NCBI GenBank assembly: GCA_964020085.1
Contig: CAXHUQ010000754.1
Coordinates: forward strand, 258,501 to 322,500
From: Micromussa lordhowensis
Lineage: Eukaryota; Cnidaria; Anthozoa; Scleractinia; Lobophylliidae
Reading direction: 5' to 3'
Length of the DNA: 64,000 nucleotides
Below the pieces are notes generated by a model, which searched no databases, had not been told where the DNA came from, and was given only the letters and a program-made list of their open reading frames with translations. Below are positions 47,071 to 59,483 of the stretch, piece after piece; the stretch's first letter is position 1, and each line of letters begins with the position of its first letter. Position numbers and translations under genes: made by a program.

Positions 47071-48717
47071 CATGATGGCATTGGCGCCAGGGTGTTTTTC
47101 CTGGCCTTCTTTTTGCAGTAGTTTTCCCTGGTCCCAACATTGCAGATTTTCAGAAAATGCGCGCTGGGGGTCCCCTTGGCAAATTTGACATAGCTCGGCT
47201 TCACGGGCACTTTGGGAGGCGCGGTTTGCAGCAAAATGTTCTGCTAGGTTAGCACTTCAAGGAAATCGTAGTAAGGACATGATGGCATTGGCGCCAGGGT
47301 GTTTTTCCTGGCCTTCGTTTTGCAGTAGTTTTCCTGGTCCCAACTTTGCAGAATTTCAGAAAACACGCGCTGGGGGTCCCCTTGGCAAATTTGACATAGC
47401 TCGGCTTCACGGGCACTTTAAGAGGCGCGGTTTGCAGCAAAATGTTCTGCTAGGATGGCACTTGAAGGAAATTCTAGTTAAGACATGATGGCATTGGCGC
47501 CAGGGTGTTTTTTCTGGCCTTCGTTTTGCAGTAGTTTTCCTGGTCCCAACTTTGCAGAATTTCAGAAAACACGCGCTGGGGGTCCCCTTGGCAAATTTGA
47601 CATAGCTCGGCTTCACGGGCACTTTGGGAGGCGCGGTTTGCAGCAAAATGTTCTGCTAGGTTGGCACTTGAAGGAAATGATAGTAAGGACATGATGGCGT
47701 TGGCGCCAGGGTGTTTTTCCTGGCCTTCTTTTTGCAGTTGTTTTCCCTGGTCCCAACTTTGCAGAATTTCAGCGCGCTGGGGGTCCCCTTGGCAAATTTG
47801 ACATAGCTCGGCTTCACGGGCACTTTAAGAGGCGCGGTTTGCACCAAAATGTTCTGCTAGGTTGGCTCTTAAAGGAAGTGATAGTAAGGACATGATGGCG
47901 TTGGCGCCAGGGTGTTTTTTTTGGCCTTCTTTTTGCAGGAGTTTCCCCTGGTCCCAACTTTGCAGAATTTCAGAAAACGCGCGCTGGGGGTCCTCTTGGC
48001 AAATTTGACATAGCTCGGCTTCACGGGCACTTTGGGAGGCGCGGTTTAGAGCAAAATGTTTTGCTAGGTTGGCACTTCAAGGAAATTATTGTTAGAACAT
48101 CATGACATTGGCGCCAGGGTGTTTTTCCTGGCCTTCTTTTTGCAGTTGTTTTCCCTGGTCCCAACTTTGCAGAATTTCAGAAAACGCGCGCTGCGGGTCC
48201 CCTTGGCAAATTTGACATAGCTCGGCTTCACGGGCACTTTAAGAGGCGCGGTTTGCAGCAAAATGTTCTGCTAGGTTGGCACTTGAAGGAAATGATAGTT
48301 AAGACATGATGGCATTGGCGCCAGGGTGTTTTTTCTGGCCTTCTTTTTGCAGGGTTTCCCCTGGTACCAACTTTGCAGAATTTCAGAAAACGCGCGCTGG
48401 GGGTCCCCTTGGAAAATTTGACATAGCTCGGCCTCACGGGCACTTTGGGAGGCGCGGTTTGCAGCAAAATGTTCTGCTAGGTTGGCACTTGAAGGAAATG
48501 ATAGTTAGGACATGATGGCATTGGCGCCAGGGTGTTTTTTCTGGCCTTCTTTTTGCAGGAGTTTCCCCTGGTCCCAACTTTGCAGAATTTCAGAAAACGC
48601 GCGCTGGGGGTCCCCTTGGCAAATTTGACATAGCTCGGCTTCACGGGCACTTTAAGAGGCGCAGTTTGCAGCAAAATGTTCTGCTAGGTTGCCACTTCAA
48701 GGAAATCCTAGTTAGCA
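47071..48717 (+). repeat. Partial third copy of the 15-monomer HOR plus rearranged units
   Basis: Units at 47891, 48098, 48305 and 48511 reproduce the 11th-14th members of the 15-monomer HOR (GGCGTTGG, CATCATGACATTGG, CTGGTACCAAC, then GGCGCAGTTTGC). Upstream, 47278 and 47484 are two adjacent TTCGTTTTGCAG units with AAAACACGCGC. The unit at 47690 is a 201-bp variant. This region links the 15-monomer family to the 10-monomer family that follows, because the 48511 unit also precedes copy 3 of the latter. Confidence 0.85.
47690..47890 (+). repeat. 201-bp monomer with a 6-bp deletion
   Basis: Near 47767 the usual TTTCAG, AAAACG, CGCGCTGG string has lost AAAACG and reads TTTCAGCGCGCTGG. The loss is in frame with the 3-base periodicity of the unit. 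It may be slippage within the CG run or a simple deletion. No second copy was seen. Confidence 0.9.
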
Positions 48718-50788
48718 CATGATGGCATTGGCGCCAGGGTGTTTTTTCTGGCCTTCTTTTTGCAGGTGTTTCCCCTGGTCCCAACTATGCAGAATTTCAG
48801 AAAACGCGCGCTGGGGGTCCTCTTGGCAAATTTGACATAGCTCGGCTTCACGGGCACTTTGGGAGGCGCGGTTTGCAGCAAAATGTTCTGCTAGGGTGGC
48901 ACTTCAAGGAAATTCTAGTTAGGACATGATGGCATTGGCGCCAGGGTGTTTTTTCTGGCCTTCTTTTTGCAGTAGATTTCCCTGGTCCAAACTTTGCAGA
49001 ATTTCAGAAAACGCGCGCTGGGGGTCCCCTTGGCAAATTTGACATAGCTCGGCTTCACGGGCACTTTAAGAGGCGCGGTTTGCAGCAAAATGTTCCGCTA
49101 GGTTGGCACTTGAACGAAATGATAGTTAGGACATGATGGCATTGGCGCTAGGGTGTGTTTTCTGACCTTCTTTTTGCAAGAGTTTCCCCTGGTCCCAACT
49201 TTGCAGAATTTCAGAAAACGCGCGCTCGGGGTCCCCTTGGCAAATTTGACATAGCTCGGCCTCACAGGCACTTTGGGAGGCGCGGTTTGCAGCAAAATGT
49301 TCTGCTAGGTTGGCACTTTAAGGAAATTTTAGATAGGACATGATGACACTGGCGCCAGGGTGTTTTTTCTGGCCTTCTTTTTGCAGTTGTTTTTCCTTAT
49401 CCCAACTTTTCAGAATTTCAGAAAACGCGCGTTGGGGGTCCCCTTGGCAAATTTGACATAGCTCGGCTTCACGGGCACTTTAAGAGGCGCAGTTTGCAGC
49501 AAAATGTTCTGCTAGGTTGCCACTTCAAGGAAATTTTAGTTAGCACATGATGGCATTGGCGCCAGGGTGTTTTTTCTGGCCTTCTTTTTGCAGGTGTTTC
49601 CCCTGGTCCCAACTTTGCAAAATTTCAGAAAACGCGCGCTGGGGGTTCCCTTGGCAAATTTGACATAGCTCGGCTTCACGGGCACTTTGGGAGGCGCGGT
49701 TTGCAGCAAAATGTTCTGCTAGGTTGGGACTTTAAGGAAATTTTAGTTAGGACATGATGGCATTGGCGCCAGGGTGTTTTTTCTGGCCTTCTTTTTGCAG
49801 GGGTTTCCCCTGGTCCCAACTTTGCAGAATTTCAGAAAACGCGCGCTCGGGGTCCCCTTGGCAAATTTGACATAGCTCGCCCTCACAGGCACTTTGGGAG
49901 GCGCGGTTTGCAGCAAAATGTTCTGCTAGGTTGGCACTTCAAGGAAATTTTAGATAAAACATGATGACACTGGCGCCAGGGTGTTTTTTCTGGCCTTCTT
50001 TTTGCAGTTGTTTTTCCTGGTCCCAACTTTTCAGAATTTCAGAAAACGCGCGCTGGGGGTCCCCTTGGCAAATTTGACATAGCTCGGCTTCACGGGCACT
50101 TTAAGAGGCGCAGTTTGCAGCAAAATGTTCTGCTAGGTTGCCACTTCAAGGAAATTTTAGTTAGCACATGATGGCATTGGCGCCAGGGTGTTTTTTCTGG
50201 CCTTCTTTTTGCAGTAGATTTCCCTGGTCCAAACTTTGCAGAATTTCAGAAAACGCGCGCTGGGGGTCCCCTTGGCAAATTTGACATAGCTCGGCTTCAC
50301 GGGCACTTTAAGAGGCGCGGTTTGCAGCAAATTGTTTCGCTAGGTTGGCACTTGAAGGAAATTGTAGTTAGGACATGATGGCATTGGCGGCAGGGTGTTT
50401 TTTTTTGGCCTTGTTTTTGCAAGAGTTTCCCCTGGTCCCAACTTTGCAGAATTTCAGAAAACGCGCGCTGGGGGTCCCCTTGGCAAATTTGACATAGCTC
50501 GGCTTCACGGGCACTTTGGGAGGCGCGGTTTGCAGCAAAATGTTCTGCTAGGTTGGCACTTTAAAGAAATTCTAGTTAGGACATGATGGCATTGGCGCCA
50601 GGGTGTTTTTTCTGGCCCTCTTTTTGAAGTAGATTTCCCTGGTCCCAACTTTGCAGAATTTCAGAAAACGCGCGCTGGGGGTCCCCTTGGCAAATTTGAC
50701 ATAGCTCGGTTTCACGGGCACTTTAAGACGCGCGGTTTGCAACAAAATGTTTTGCTAGGTTGGCACTTTAAAGACATTCTAGTTAGAA
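48718..50788 (+). repeat. 10-monomer HOR, 2,071 bp, copy 1
   Basis: Units start at 48718, 48925, 49132, 49339, 49546, 49753, 49960, 50167, 50374 and 50582. Each recurs 2,071 bp later. Ordered markers: GCAGGTGTTTCCCC with ACTATGCAG (1), GTAGATTTCCC with TCCAAAC (2), GGCGCTAGGGTGTG (3), GACACTGGCGCC with CCTTATCCC (4), CTTTGCAAAATTTC (5), GCTCGCCCTCACAGG (6), GACACTGGCGCC with CCTGGTCCC (7), CAAATTGTTTCGC (8), GGCGGCAGGGTG (9) and CTTTTTGAAGTAG (10). In this block state A or B is fully concordant at monomer positions 55 and 144-145. Confidence 0.96.
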
Positions 50789-52859
50789 CATGATGGCATT
50801 GGCGCCAGGGTGTTTTTTCTGGCCTTCTTTTTGCAGGTGTTTCCCCTGGTCCCAACTATGCAGAATTTCAGAAAACGCGCGCTGGGGGTCCTCTTGGCAA
50901 ATTTGACATAGCTCGGCTTCACGGGCACTTTGGGAGGCGCGGTTTGCAGCAAAATGTTCTGCTAGGGTGGCACTTCAAGGAAATTCTAGTTAGGACATGA
51001 TGGCATTGGCGCCAGGGTGTTTTTTCTGGCCTTCTTTTTGCAGTAGATTTGCCTGGTCCAAACTTTGCAGAATTTCAGAAAACGCGCGCTGGGGGTCCCC
51101 TTGGCAAATTTGACATAGCTCGGCTTCACGGGCACTTTAAGAGGCGCGGTTTGCAGCAAAATGTTCCGCTAGGTTGGCACTTGAACGAAATGATAGTTAG
51201 GACATGATGGCATTGGCGCTAGGGTGTGTTTTCTGACCTTCTTTTTGCAAGAGTTTCCCCTGGTCCCAACTTTGCAGAATTTCAGAAAACGCGCGCTCGG
51301 GGTCCCCTTGGCAAATTTGACATAGCTCGGCCTCACAGGCACTTTGGGAGGCGCGGTTTGCAGCAAAATGTTCTGCTAGGTTGGCACTTTAAGGAAATTT
51401 TAGATAGGACATGATGACACTGGCGCCAGGGTGTTTTTTCTGGCCTTCTTTTTGCAGTTGTTTTTCCTTATCCCAACTTTTCAGAATTTCAGAAAACGCG
51501 CGTTGGGGGTCCCCTTGGCAAATTTGACATAGCTCGGCTTCACGGGCACTTTAAGAGGCGCAGTTTGCAGCAAAATGTTCTGCTAGGTTGCCACTTCAAG
51601 GAAATTTTAGTTAGCACATGATGGCATTGGCGCCAGGGTGTTTTTTCTGGCCTTCTTTTTGCAGGTGTTTCCCCTGGTCCCAACTTTGCAAAATTTCAGA
51701 AAACGCGCGCTGGGGGTCCCCTTGGCAAATTTGACATAGCTCGGCTTCACGGGCACTTTGGGAGGCGCGGTTTGCAGCAAAATGTTCTGCTAGGTTGGGA
51801 CTTTAAGGAAATTTTAGTTAGGACATGATGGCATTGGCGCCAGGGTGTTTTTTCTGGCCTTCTTTTTGCAGGGGTTTCCCCTGGTCCCAACTTTGCAGAA
51901 TTTCAGAAAACGCGCGCTCGGGGTCCCCTTGGCAAATTTGACATAGCTCGCCCTCACAGGCACTTTGGGAGGCGCGGTTTGCAGCAAAATGTTCTGCTAG
52001 GTTGGCACTTCAAGGAAATTTTAGATAGGACATGATGACACTGGCGCCAGTGTGTTTTTTCTGGCCTTCTTTTTGCAGTTGTTTTTCCTGGTCCCAACTT
52101 TTCAGAATTTCAGAAAACGCGCGCTGGGGGTCCCCTTGGCAAATTTGACATAGCTCGGCTTCACGGGCACTTTAAGAGGCGCAGTTTGCAGCAAAATGTT
52201 CTGCTAGGTTGCCACTTCAAGGAAATTTTAGTTAGCACATGATGGCATTGGCGCCAGGGTGTTTTTTCTGGCCTTCTTTTTGCAGTAGATTTCCCTGGTC
52301 CAAACTTTGCAGAATTTCAGAAAACGCGCGCTGGGGGTCCCCTTGGCAAATTTGACATAGCTCGGCTTCACGGGCACTTTAAGAGGCGCGGTTTGCAGCA
52401 AATTGTTTCGCTAGGTTGGCACTTGAAGGAAATTGTAGTTAGGACATGATGGCATTGGCGGCAGGGTGTTTTTTTTTGGCCTTGTTTTTGCAAGAGTTTC
52501 CCCTGGTCCCAACTTTGCAGAATTTCAGAAAACGCGCGCTGGGGGTCCCCTTGGCAAATTTGACATAGCTCGGCTTCACGGGCACTTTGGGAGGCGCGGT
52601 TTGCAGCAAAATGTTCTGCTAGGTTGGCACTTTAAAGAAATTCTAGTTAGGACATGATGGCATTGGCGCCAGGGTGTTTTTTCTGGCCCTCTTTTTGAAG
52701 TAGATTTCCCTGGTCCCAACTTTGCAGAATTTCAGAAAACGCGCGCTGGGGGTCCCCTTGGCAAATTTGACATAGCTCGGTTTCACGGGCACTTTAAGAG
52801 GCGCGGTTTGCAACAAAATGTTTTGCTAGGTTGGCACTTTAAAGACATTCTAGTTAGAA
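50789..52859 (+). repeat. 10-monomer HOR, 2,071 bp, copy 2
   Basis: Adjacent tandem copy of 48718-50788 at constant offset 2,071 bp. By eye I noticed only about half a dozen differences, such as GATTTGCCTGG at 51045, GGGGGTCCCC at 51714 where copy 1 has GGGGGTTCCC, GCCAGTGTGTT near 52046, TAGATAGGACATG near 52021 where copy 1 has TAGATAAAACATG, and AAGAGGCGCGG near 52796 where copy 1 has AAGACGCGCGG. This is one of the most recent duplications in the window. Confidence 0.96.
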
Positions 52860-53066
52860 CATGATGGCATTGGCGCCAGGGTGTTTTTTCTGGCCTTCTT
52901 TTTGCAGGAGTTTCCCCTGGTCCCAACTTTGCAGAATTTCAGAAAACGCGCGCTGGGGGTCCCCTTGGCAAATTTGACATAGCTCGGCTTCACGGGCACT
53001 TTAAGAGGCGCAGTTTGCAGCAAAATGTTCTGCTAGGTTGCCACTTCAAGGAAATCCTAGTTAGCA
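52860..53066 (+). repeat. Single monomer separating HOR copies 2 and 3
   Basis: This unit matches the one at 48511-48717 that precedes copy 1 (GGAGTTTCCCC, GGCGCAGTTTGC, GGTTGCCACTTC, TCCTAGTTAGCAC). The unit preceding copy 1 was therefore part of the ancestral repeat and is missing between copies 1 and 2, or copy 2 was generated without it. Confidence 0.88.
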
Positions 53067-55344
53067 CCTGATGGCATTGGCGCCAGGGTGTTTTTTCTGG
53101 CCTTCTTTTTGCAGGTGTTTCCCCTGGTCCCAACTATGCAGAATTTCAGAAAACGCGCGCTGGGGGTCCCCTTGGCAAATTTGACATAGCTCGGCTTCAC
53201 GGGCACTTTGGGAGGCGCGGTTTGCAGCAAAATGTTCTGCTAGGGTGGCACTTCAAGGAAATTCTAGTTAGGACATGATGGCATTGGCGCCAGGGTGTTT
53301 TTTCTGGCCTTCTTTTTGCAGTAGATTTCCCTGGTCCAAACTTTGCAGAATTTCAGAAAACGCGCGCTGGGGGTCCCCTTGGCAAATTTGACATAGCTCG
53401 GCTTCACGGGCACTTTAAGAGGCGCGGTTTGCAGCAAAATGTTCCGCTAGGTTGGCACTTAAACGAAATGATAGTTAGGACATGATGGCATTGGCGCTAG
53501 GGTGTGTTTTCTGACGTTCTTTTTGCAAGAGTTTCCCCTGGTCCCAACTTTGCAGAATTTCAGAAAACGCGCGCTCGGGGTCCCCTTGGCAAATTTGACA
53601 TAGCTCGGCCTCACAGGCACTTTGGGAGGCGCGGTTTGCAGCAAAATGTTCTGCTAGGTTGGCACTTTAAGGAAATTTTAGATAGGACATGATGACACTG
53701 GCGCCAGGGTGTTTTTTCTGGCCTTCTTTTTGCAGTTGTTTTTCCTTATCCCAACTTTTCAGAATTTCAGAAAACGCGCGCTGGGGGTCCCCTTGGCAAA
53801 TTTGACATAGCTCGGCTTCACGGGCACTTTAAGAGGCGCAGTTTGCAGCAAAATGTTCTGCTAGGTTGCCACTTCAAGGAAATTTTAGTTAGCACATGAT
53901 GGCATTGGCGCCAGGGTGTTTTTTCTGGCCTTCTTTTTGCAGGTGTTTCCCCTGGTCCCAACTTTGCAAAATTTCAGAAAACGCGCGCTGGGGGTCCCCT
54001 TGGCAAATTTGACATAGCTCGGCTTCACGGGCACTTTGGGAGGCGCGGTTTGCAGCAAAATGTTCTGCTAGGTTGGGACTTTAAGGAAATTTTAGTTAGG
54101 ACATGATGGCATTGGCGCCAGGGTGTTTTTTCTGGCCTTCTTTTTGCAGCGGTTTCCCCTGGTCCCAACTTTGCAGAATTTCAGAAAACGGGCGCTCGGG
54201 GTCCCCTTGGCAAATTTGACATAACTCGCCCTCACAGGCACTTTGGGAGGCGCGGTTTGCAGCAAAATGTTCTGCTAGGTTGGCACTTCAAGGAAATTTT
54301 AGATAGGACATGATGACACTGGCGCCAGGGTGTTTTTTCTGGCCTTCTTTTTGCAGTTGTTTTTCCTGGTCCCAACTTTTCAGAATTTCAGAAAACGCGC
54401 GCTGGGGGTCCCCTTGGCAAATTTGACATAGCTCGGCTTCACGGGCACTTTAAGAGGCGCAGTTTGCAGCAAAATGTTCTGCTAGGTTGCCACTTGAAGG
54501 AAATTTTAGTTAGCACATGATGGCATTGGCGCCAGGGTGTTTTTTCTGGCCTTCTTTTTGCAGGTGTTTCCCCTGGTCCCAACTTTGCAGAATTTCAGAA
54601 AACGCGCGCTGGGGGTCCCCTTGGCAAATTTGACATAGCTCGGCTTCACGGGCACTTTGGGAGGCGCGGTTTGCAGCAAAATGTTCTGCTAGGTTGGGAC
54701 TTTAAGGAAATTCTAGTTAGGACATGATGGCATTGGCGCCAGCGTGTTTTTTCTGGCCTTCTTTTTGCAGTAGATTTCCCTGGTCCAAACTTTGTAGAAT
54801 TTCAGAAAACGCGCGCTGGGGGTCCCCTTGGCAAATTTGACATAGCTCGGCTTCACGGGCACTTTAAGAGGCGCGGTTTGCAGCAAATTGTTTTGCTAGG
54901 TTGGCACTTGAAGGAAATTGTAGTTAGGACATGATGGCATTGGCGGCAGGGTGTTTTTTTTTGGCCTTGTTTTTGCAAGAGTTTCCCCTGGTCCCAACTT
55001 TGCAGAATTTCAGAAAACGCGCGCTGGGGGTCCCCTTGGCAAATTTGACATAGCTCGGCTTCACGGGCACTTTGGGAGGCGCGGTTTGCAGCAAAATGTT
55101 CTGCTAGGTTGGCACTTTAAAGAAATTCTAGTTAGGACATGATGGCATTGGCGCCAGGGTGTTTTTTCTGGCCCTCTTTTTGAAGTAGATTTCCCTGGTC
55201 CCAACTTTGCAGAATTTCAGAAAACGCGCGCTGGGGGTCCCCTTGGCAAATTTGACATAGCTCGGTTTCACGGGCACTTTAAGAGGCGCGGTTTGCAACA
55301 AAATGTTTTGCTAGGTTGGCACTTTAAAGACATTCTAGTTAGAA
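53067..55344 (+). repeat. 10-monomer HOR copy 3 with one additional monomer
   Basis: Units start at 53067, 53274, 53481, 53688, 53895, 54102, 54309, 54516, 54723, 54930 and 55138. Members 1-7 lie at 53067-54515 and members 8-10 at 54723-55344. The unit at 54516-54722 has no counterpart at that place in copies 1 and 2 and resembles member 5 (GGTGTTTCCCC, GGTTGGGACTTT) with CAGAATTTC restored. Small private changes include TCTGACGTTC near 53512 and CATAACTCGCC near 54221. Confidence 0.92.
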
Positions 55345-58300
55345 CATGATGGCATTGGCGCCAGGGTGTTTTTTCTGGCCTTCTTTTTGCAGTAGCTTTC
55401 CCTGGTCCCAACTTTGCAGAATTTCAGAAAACGCGCGCTGGGGGTCCCCTTGGCAAATTTGACATAGCTCGGCTTCACGGGCACTTTGGGAGGCGCGGTT
55501 TGCAGCAAAATGTTTTGCTAGGTTGGCACTTAAAGGAAATGATAAAAAGAACATGATGGCATTGGCGCCAGGGTGTTTTTTCTGGCCTTCTTTTTGCAAG
55601 AGTTTCCCTTGGTCCCAACTTTGCAGAATTTCAGAAAACGCGCGCTGGGGGTCCCCTTGGCAAATTTGACATAGCTCGGCTTCACGGGCACTTTGGGAGG
55701 CGCGGTTTGCAGCAAAATGTTTTGCTTGGTTGGCACTTCAAGGAAATTTTAGTTAGGACATGATGACATTGGCGCCAGGGTGTTTTTCCTGGCCTTCTTT
55801 TTGCAGTTTTTATCCCTGGTCCCAACTTTGCAGAATTTCAGAAAACGCGCGCTGGGGGTCCCCTTGGCAAATTTGACATAGCTCGGCTTCACGGCACTTT
55901 AAGAGGCGCAGTTTGCAGCAAAATGTTCTGCTAGGTTGCCACTTCAAGGAAATTCTAGTTAGGACATGATGGCATTGGCGCCAGGGTGTTTTTTTTGGCC
56001 TTCTTTTTGCAGTAGCTTTCCCTGGTCCCAACTTTGCAGAATTTCAGAAAACGCACGCTGGGGGTCCCCTTGGCAAATTTGACATAGCTCGGCTTCACGG
56101 GCACTTTAAGAGGCGCGGTTTGCAGCAAAATGTTCTGCTAGGTTGGCACTTGAAGGAAATGATAGTTAGGACATGATGGCATTGGCGCCAGGGTGTTTTT
56201 TCTGGCCTTCTTTTTGCAGGAGTTTCCCCTGGTCCCAACTTTGCAGAATTTCAGAAAACGCGCGCTGGGGGTCCCCTTGGCAAATTTGACATAGCTCGGC
56301 TTCGCGGGAACTTTAAGAGGCGCAGTTTGCAGCAAAATGTTCTGCTAGGTTGCCACTTCAAGGAAATTTTAGTTAGGACATCATGACACTGGCGCCAGGG
56401 TGTTTTTTCTGGCCTTCTTTTTGCAGTTGTTTTCCCTGGTCCCAACTTTGCAGAATTTCAGAAAACGCGCGCTGGGGGTCCCCTTGGCAAATTTGACATA
56501 GCTCGGCTTCACGGGCACTTTAAGAGGCGCAGTTTGCAGAAAAATGTTCTGCTAGGTTGCCACTTCAACGAAATTCTAGTTAGCACATGATGGCATTGGC
56601 GCCAGGGTGTTTTTTCTGGCCTTCTTTTTGCAGGAGTTTCCCCTGGTCCCAACTTTGCAGAATTTCAGAAAACGCGCGCTGGGGGTCCCCTTGGCAAATT
56701 TGACATAGCTCGGCTTCACGGGCACTTTGGGAGGCGCGGTTTGCAGCAAAATGTTTTGCTAGGTTGGCACTTTAAGGAAATTATAGTTACGACATGATGA
56801 CATTGGCGCCAGGGTGTTTTTCCTGGCCTTCTTTTTGCAGTTGTTTTCCCTGGTCCCAACTTTGCAGAATTTCAGAAAACGCGCGCTGGGGGTCCCCTTG
56901 GAAAATTTGACATAGCTCGGCTTCACGGGCACTTTAAGAGGCGCAGGTTGCAGCAAAATGTTCTGCTAGGTTGGCACTTGAAGGAAATTATAGTTAAGAC
57001 ATGATGGCATTGGCGCCAGGGTGTTTTTTCTGGCCTTCTTTTTGCAGGAGTTTCCCCTGGTCCCAACTTTGCAGAATTTCAGAAAACGCGCGCTGGGGGT
57101 CCCCTTGGCAAATTTGACATAGCTCGGCTTCACGGGCACTTTGGGAGGCGCGGTTTGCAGCAAAATTTTTTGCTAGGTTGGCACTTCAAGGAAATCTTAG
57201 TTAGGACATGATGACACTGGCGCCAGGGTGTTTTTTCTGGCCTTCTTTTTGCAGTTGTTTTCCCTGGTTTCAACTTTGCAGAATTTCAGAAAACGCGCGC
57301 TGGGGGTCCCCTTGGCAAATTTGACATAGCTCGGCTTCACGGGCACTTTAAGAGGCGCAGTTTGCAGCAAAATGTCCTGCTAGGTTGCCACTTCAAGGAA
57401 ATCCTAGTTAGCACATGATGGCATTGGCGCCAGGGTGTTTTTTTTGGCCTTCTTTTTGCAGGTGTTTCCCCTGGTCCCAACTATGCAGAATTTCAGAAAA
57501 CGCGCGCTGGGGGTCCCCTTGGCAAATTTGACATAGCTAGGCTTCACGGGCACTTTGGGAGCCGCGGTTTGCAGCAAAATGTTCTGCTAGGTTGGCACTT
57601 TAAGGAAATTCTAGTTCGGACATAATGGCATTGGCGCCAGGGTGTTTTTTCTGGCCTTCTTTTTGCAGTAGCTTTCCCTGGTCCCAACTTTGCAGAATTT
57701 CAGAAAACGCGCGCTGGGGGTCCCCTTGGCAAATTTGACATAACTCGGCTTCACGGGCACTTTAAGAGGCGCGGTTTGCAGCAAAATGTTCTGCTAGGTT
57801 GGCACTTGAAGGAAATGATAGTTAGGACATGATGGCATTGGCGCCAGGGTGTATTTTTTGGCCTTCTTTTTGCAGGAGTTTCCCCTGGTCCCAACTTTGC
57901 AGAATTTCAGAAAACGCGCGCTGGGGGTCCCCTTGGCAAATTTGACATAGCTCGGCCTCGCGGGCACTTTAAGAAGCGCAGTTTGCAGCAAAATGTTCTG
58001 CTAGGTTGCCACTTCAAGGAAATTTTAGTTAGGACATCATGACAATGGCGCCAGGGTGTTTTTTCTGGCCTTCTTTTTGCAGTTGTTTTCCCTGGTCCCA
58101 ACTTTGCAGAATTTCAGAAAACGCGCGCTGGGGGTCCCCTTGGCAAATTTGACATAGCTCGGCTTCACGGGCACTTTAAGAGGCGCAGTTTGCAGCAAAA
58201 TTTTTTGCTAGGTTGCCACTTCAACGAAATTCTAGTTAGCACATGATGGCATTGGTGCCAGGGTGTTTTTTCTGGCCTTTTTTTTGCAGGTGTTTCCCCT

Positions 58301-59483
58301 GGTCCCAACTTTGCAGAATTTCAGAAAACGCGCGCTGGGGGTCCCCTTGGCAAATTTGACATAGCTCGGCTTCACGGGCACTTTGGGAAGCGCGGTTTGC
58401 AGCAAAATCTTTTGCTAGGTTGGCACTTTAAGGAAATTATAGTTAGGACATGATGACATTGGCGCCAGGGTGTTTTTCCTGGCCTTCTTTTTGCAGTTGT
58501 TTTCCCTGGTCCCAACTTTGCAGAATTTCAGAAAACGCGCGCTGGGGGTCCCCTTGGCAAATTTGACATAGCTCGGCTTCACGGGCACTTTAAGAGGCGC
58601 AGTTTGCAGCAAAATGTTCTGCTAGGTTGGCACTTGAAGGAAATTATAATTAGGACATGATGGCATTGGCGCCAGGGTGTTTTTTTGGGTCTTTTGTTTG
58701 CAGTAGCTTTCCCTGGTCCCAACTTTCCAGAATTTAAGAAAACGCGCGCTGGGGGTCCCCTTGGCAAATTTGACATAGCTCGGCTTCACGGGCACTTTAA
58801 GAGGCGCGGTTTGCAGCAAAATGTTCTGCTAGGTTGGCACTTGAAGGAAATGATAGTTAGGACATGATGGCATTGGCGCCAGGGTGTTTTTTCTGGCCTT
58901 CTTTTTGCAGGTGTTTCCCCTGGTCCCAACTATGCAGAATTTCAGAAAACGCGCGCTGGGGGTCCCCTTGGCAAATTTGACATAGCTCGGCTTCACGGGC
59001 ACTTTAAGAAGCGCAGTTTGCAGCAAAATGTTCTGCTAGATTGCCACTTCAAGGAAATCCTAGTTAGCACATGATGGCATTGGCGCCAGGGTGTTTTTTC
59101 TGGCCTTCTTTTTGCAGTTGTTTTTCCTGGTCCCAACTTTTCAGAATTTCAGAAAACACGCGCTGGGGGTCCCCTTGGCAAATTTGACATAGCTCGGCTT
59201 CACGGGCACTTTAAGAGGCGCAGTTTGCAGCAAAATGTTCTGCTAGGTTGCCACTTCAAGGAAATTTTAGTTAGCACATGATGGCATTGGCGCCAGGGTG
59301 TTTTTTCTGGCCTTCTTTTTGCAGGTGTTTCCCCTGGTCCCAACTTTGCAAAATTTCAGAAAACGCGCGCTGGGGGTCCCCTTGGCAAATTTGACATAGC
59401 TCGGCTTCACGGGCACTTTGGGAGGCGCGGTTTGCAGCAAAATGTTCTGCTAGGTTGGGACTTTAAGGAAATTGTAGTTAGGA
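55345..59483 (+). repeat. Reshuffled monomers of the right-hand family
   Basis: Twenty units from 55345 to 59277. The run 54723-56585 corresponds unit by unit to 60726-62588 at a nearly constant offset of 6,003 bp. The run 58449-59069 corresponds to 62589-63209 at offset 4,140 bp. Frequent markers are GTAGCTTTCCC, GCAGTTGTTTTCCC, GGTTGCCACTTC and GACACTGGCGCC. The unit at 55759 is 206 bp because TTCACGGCAC has lost a G. No gene is present. Confidence 0.85.
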
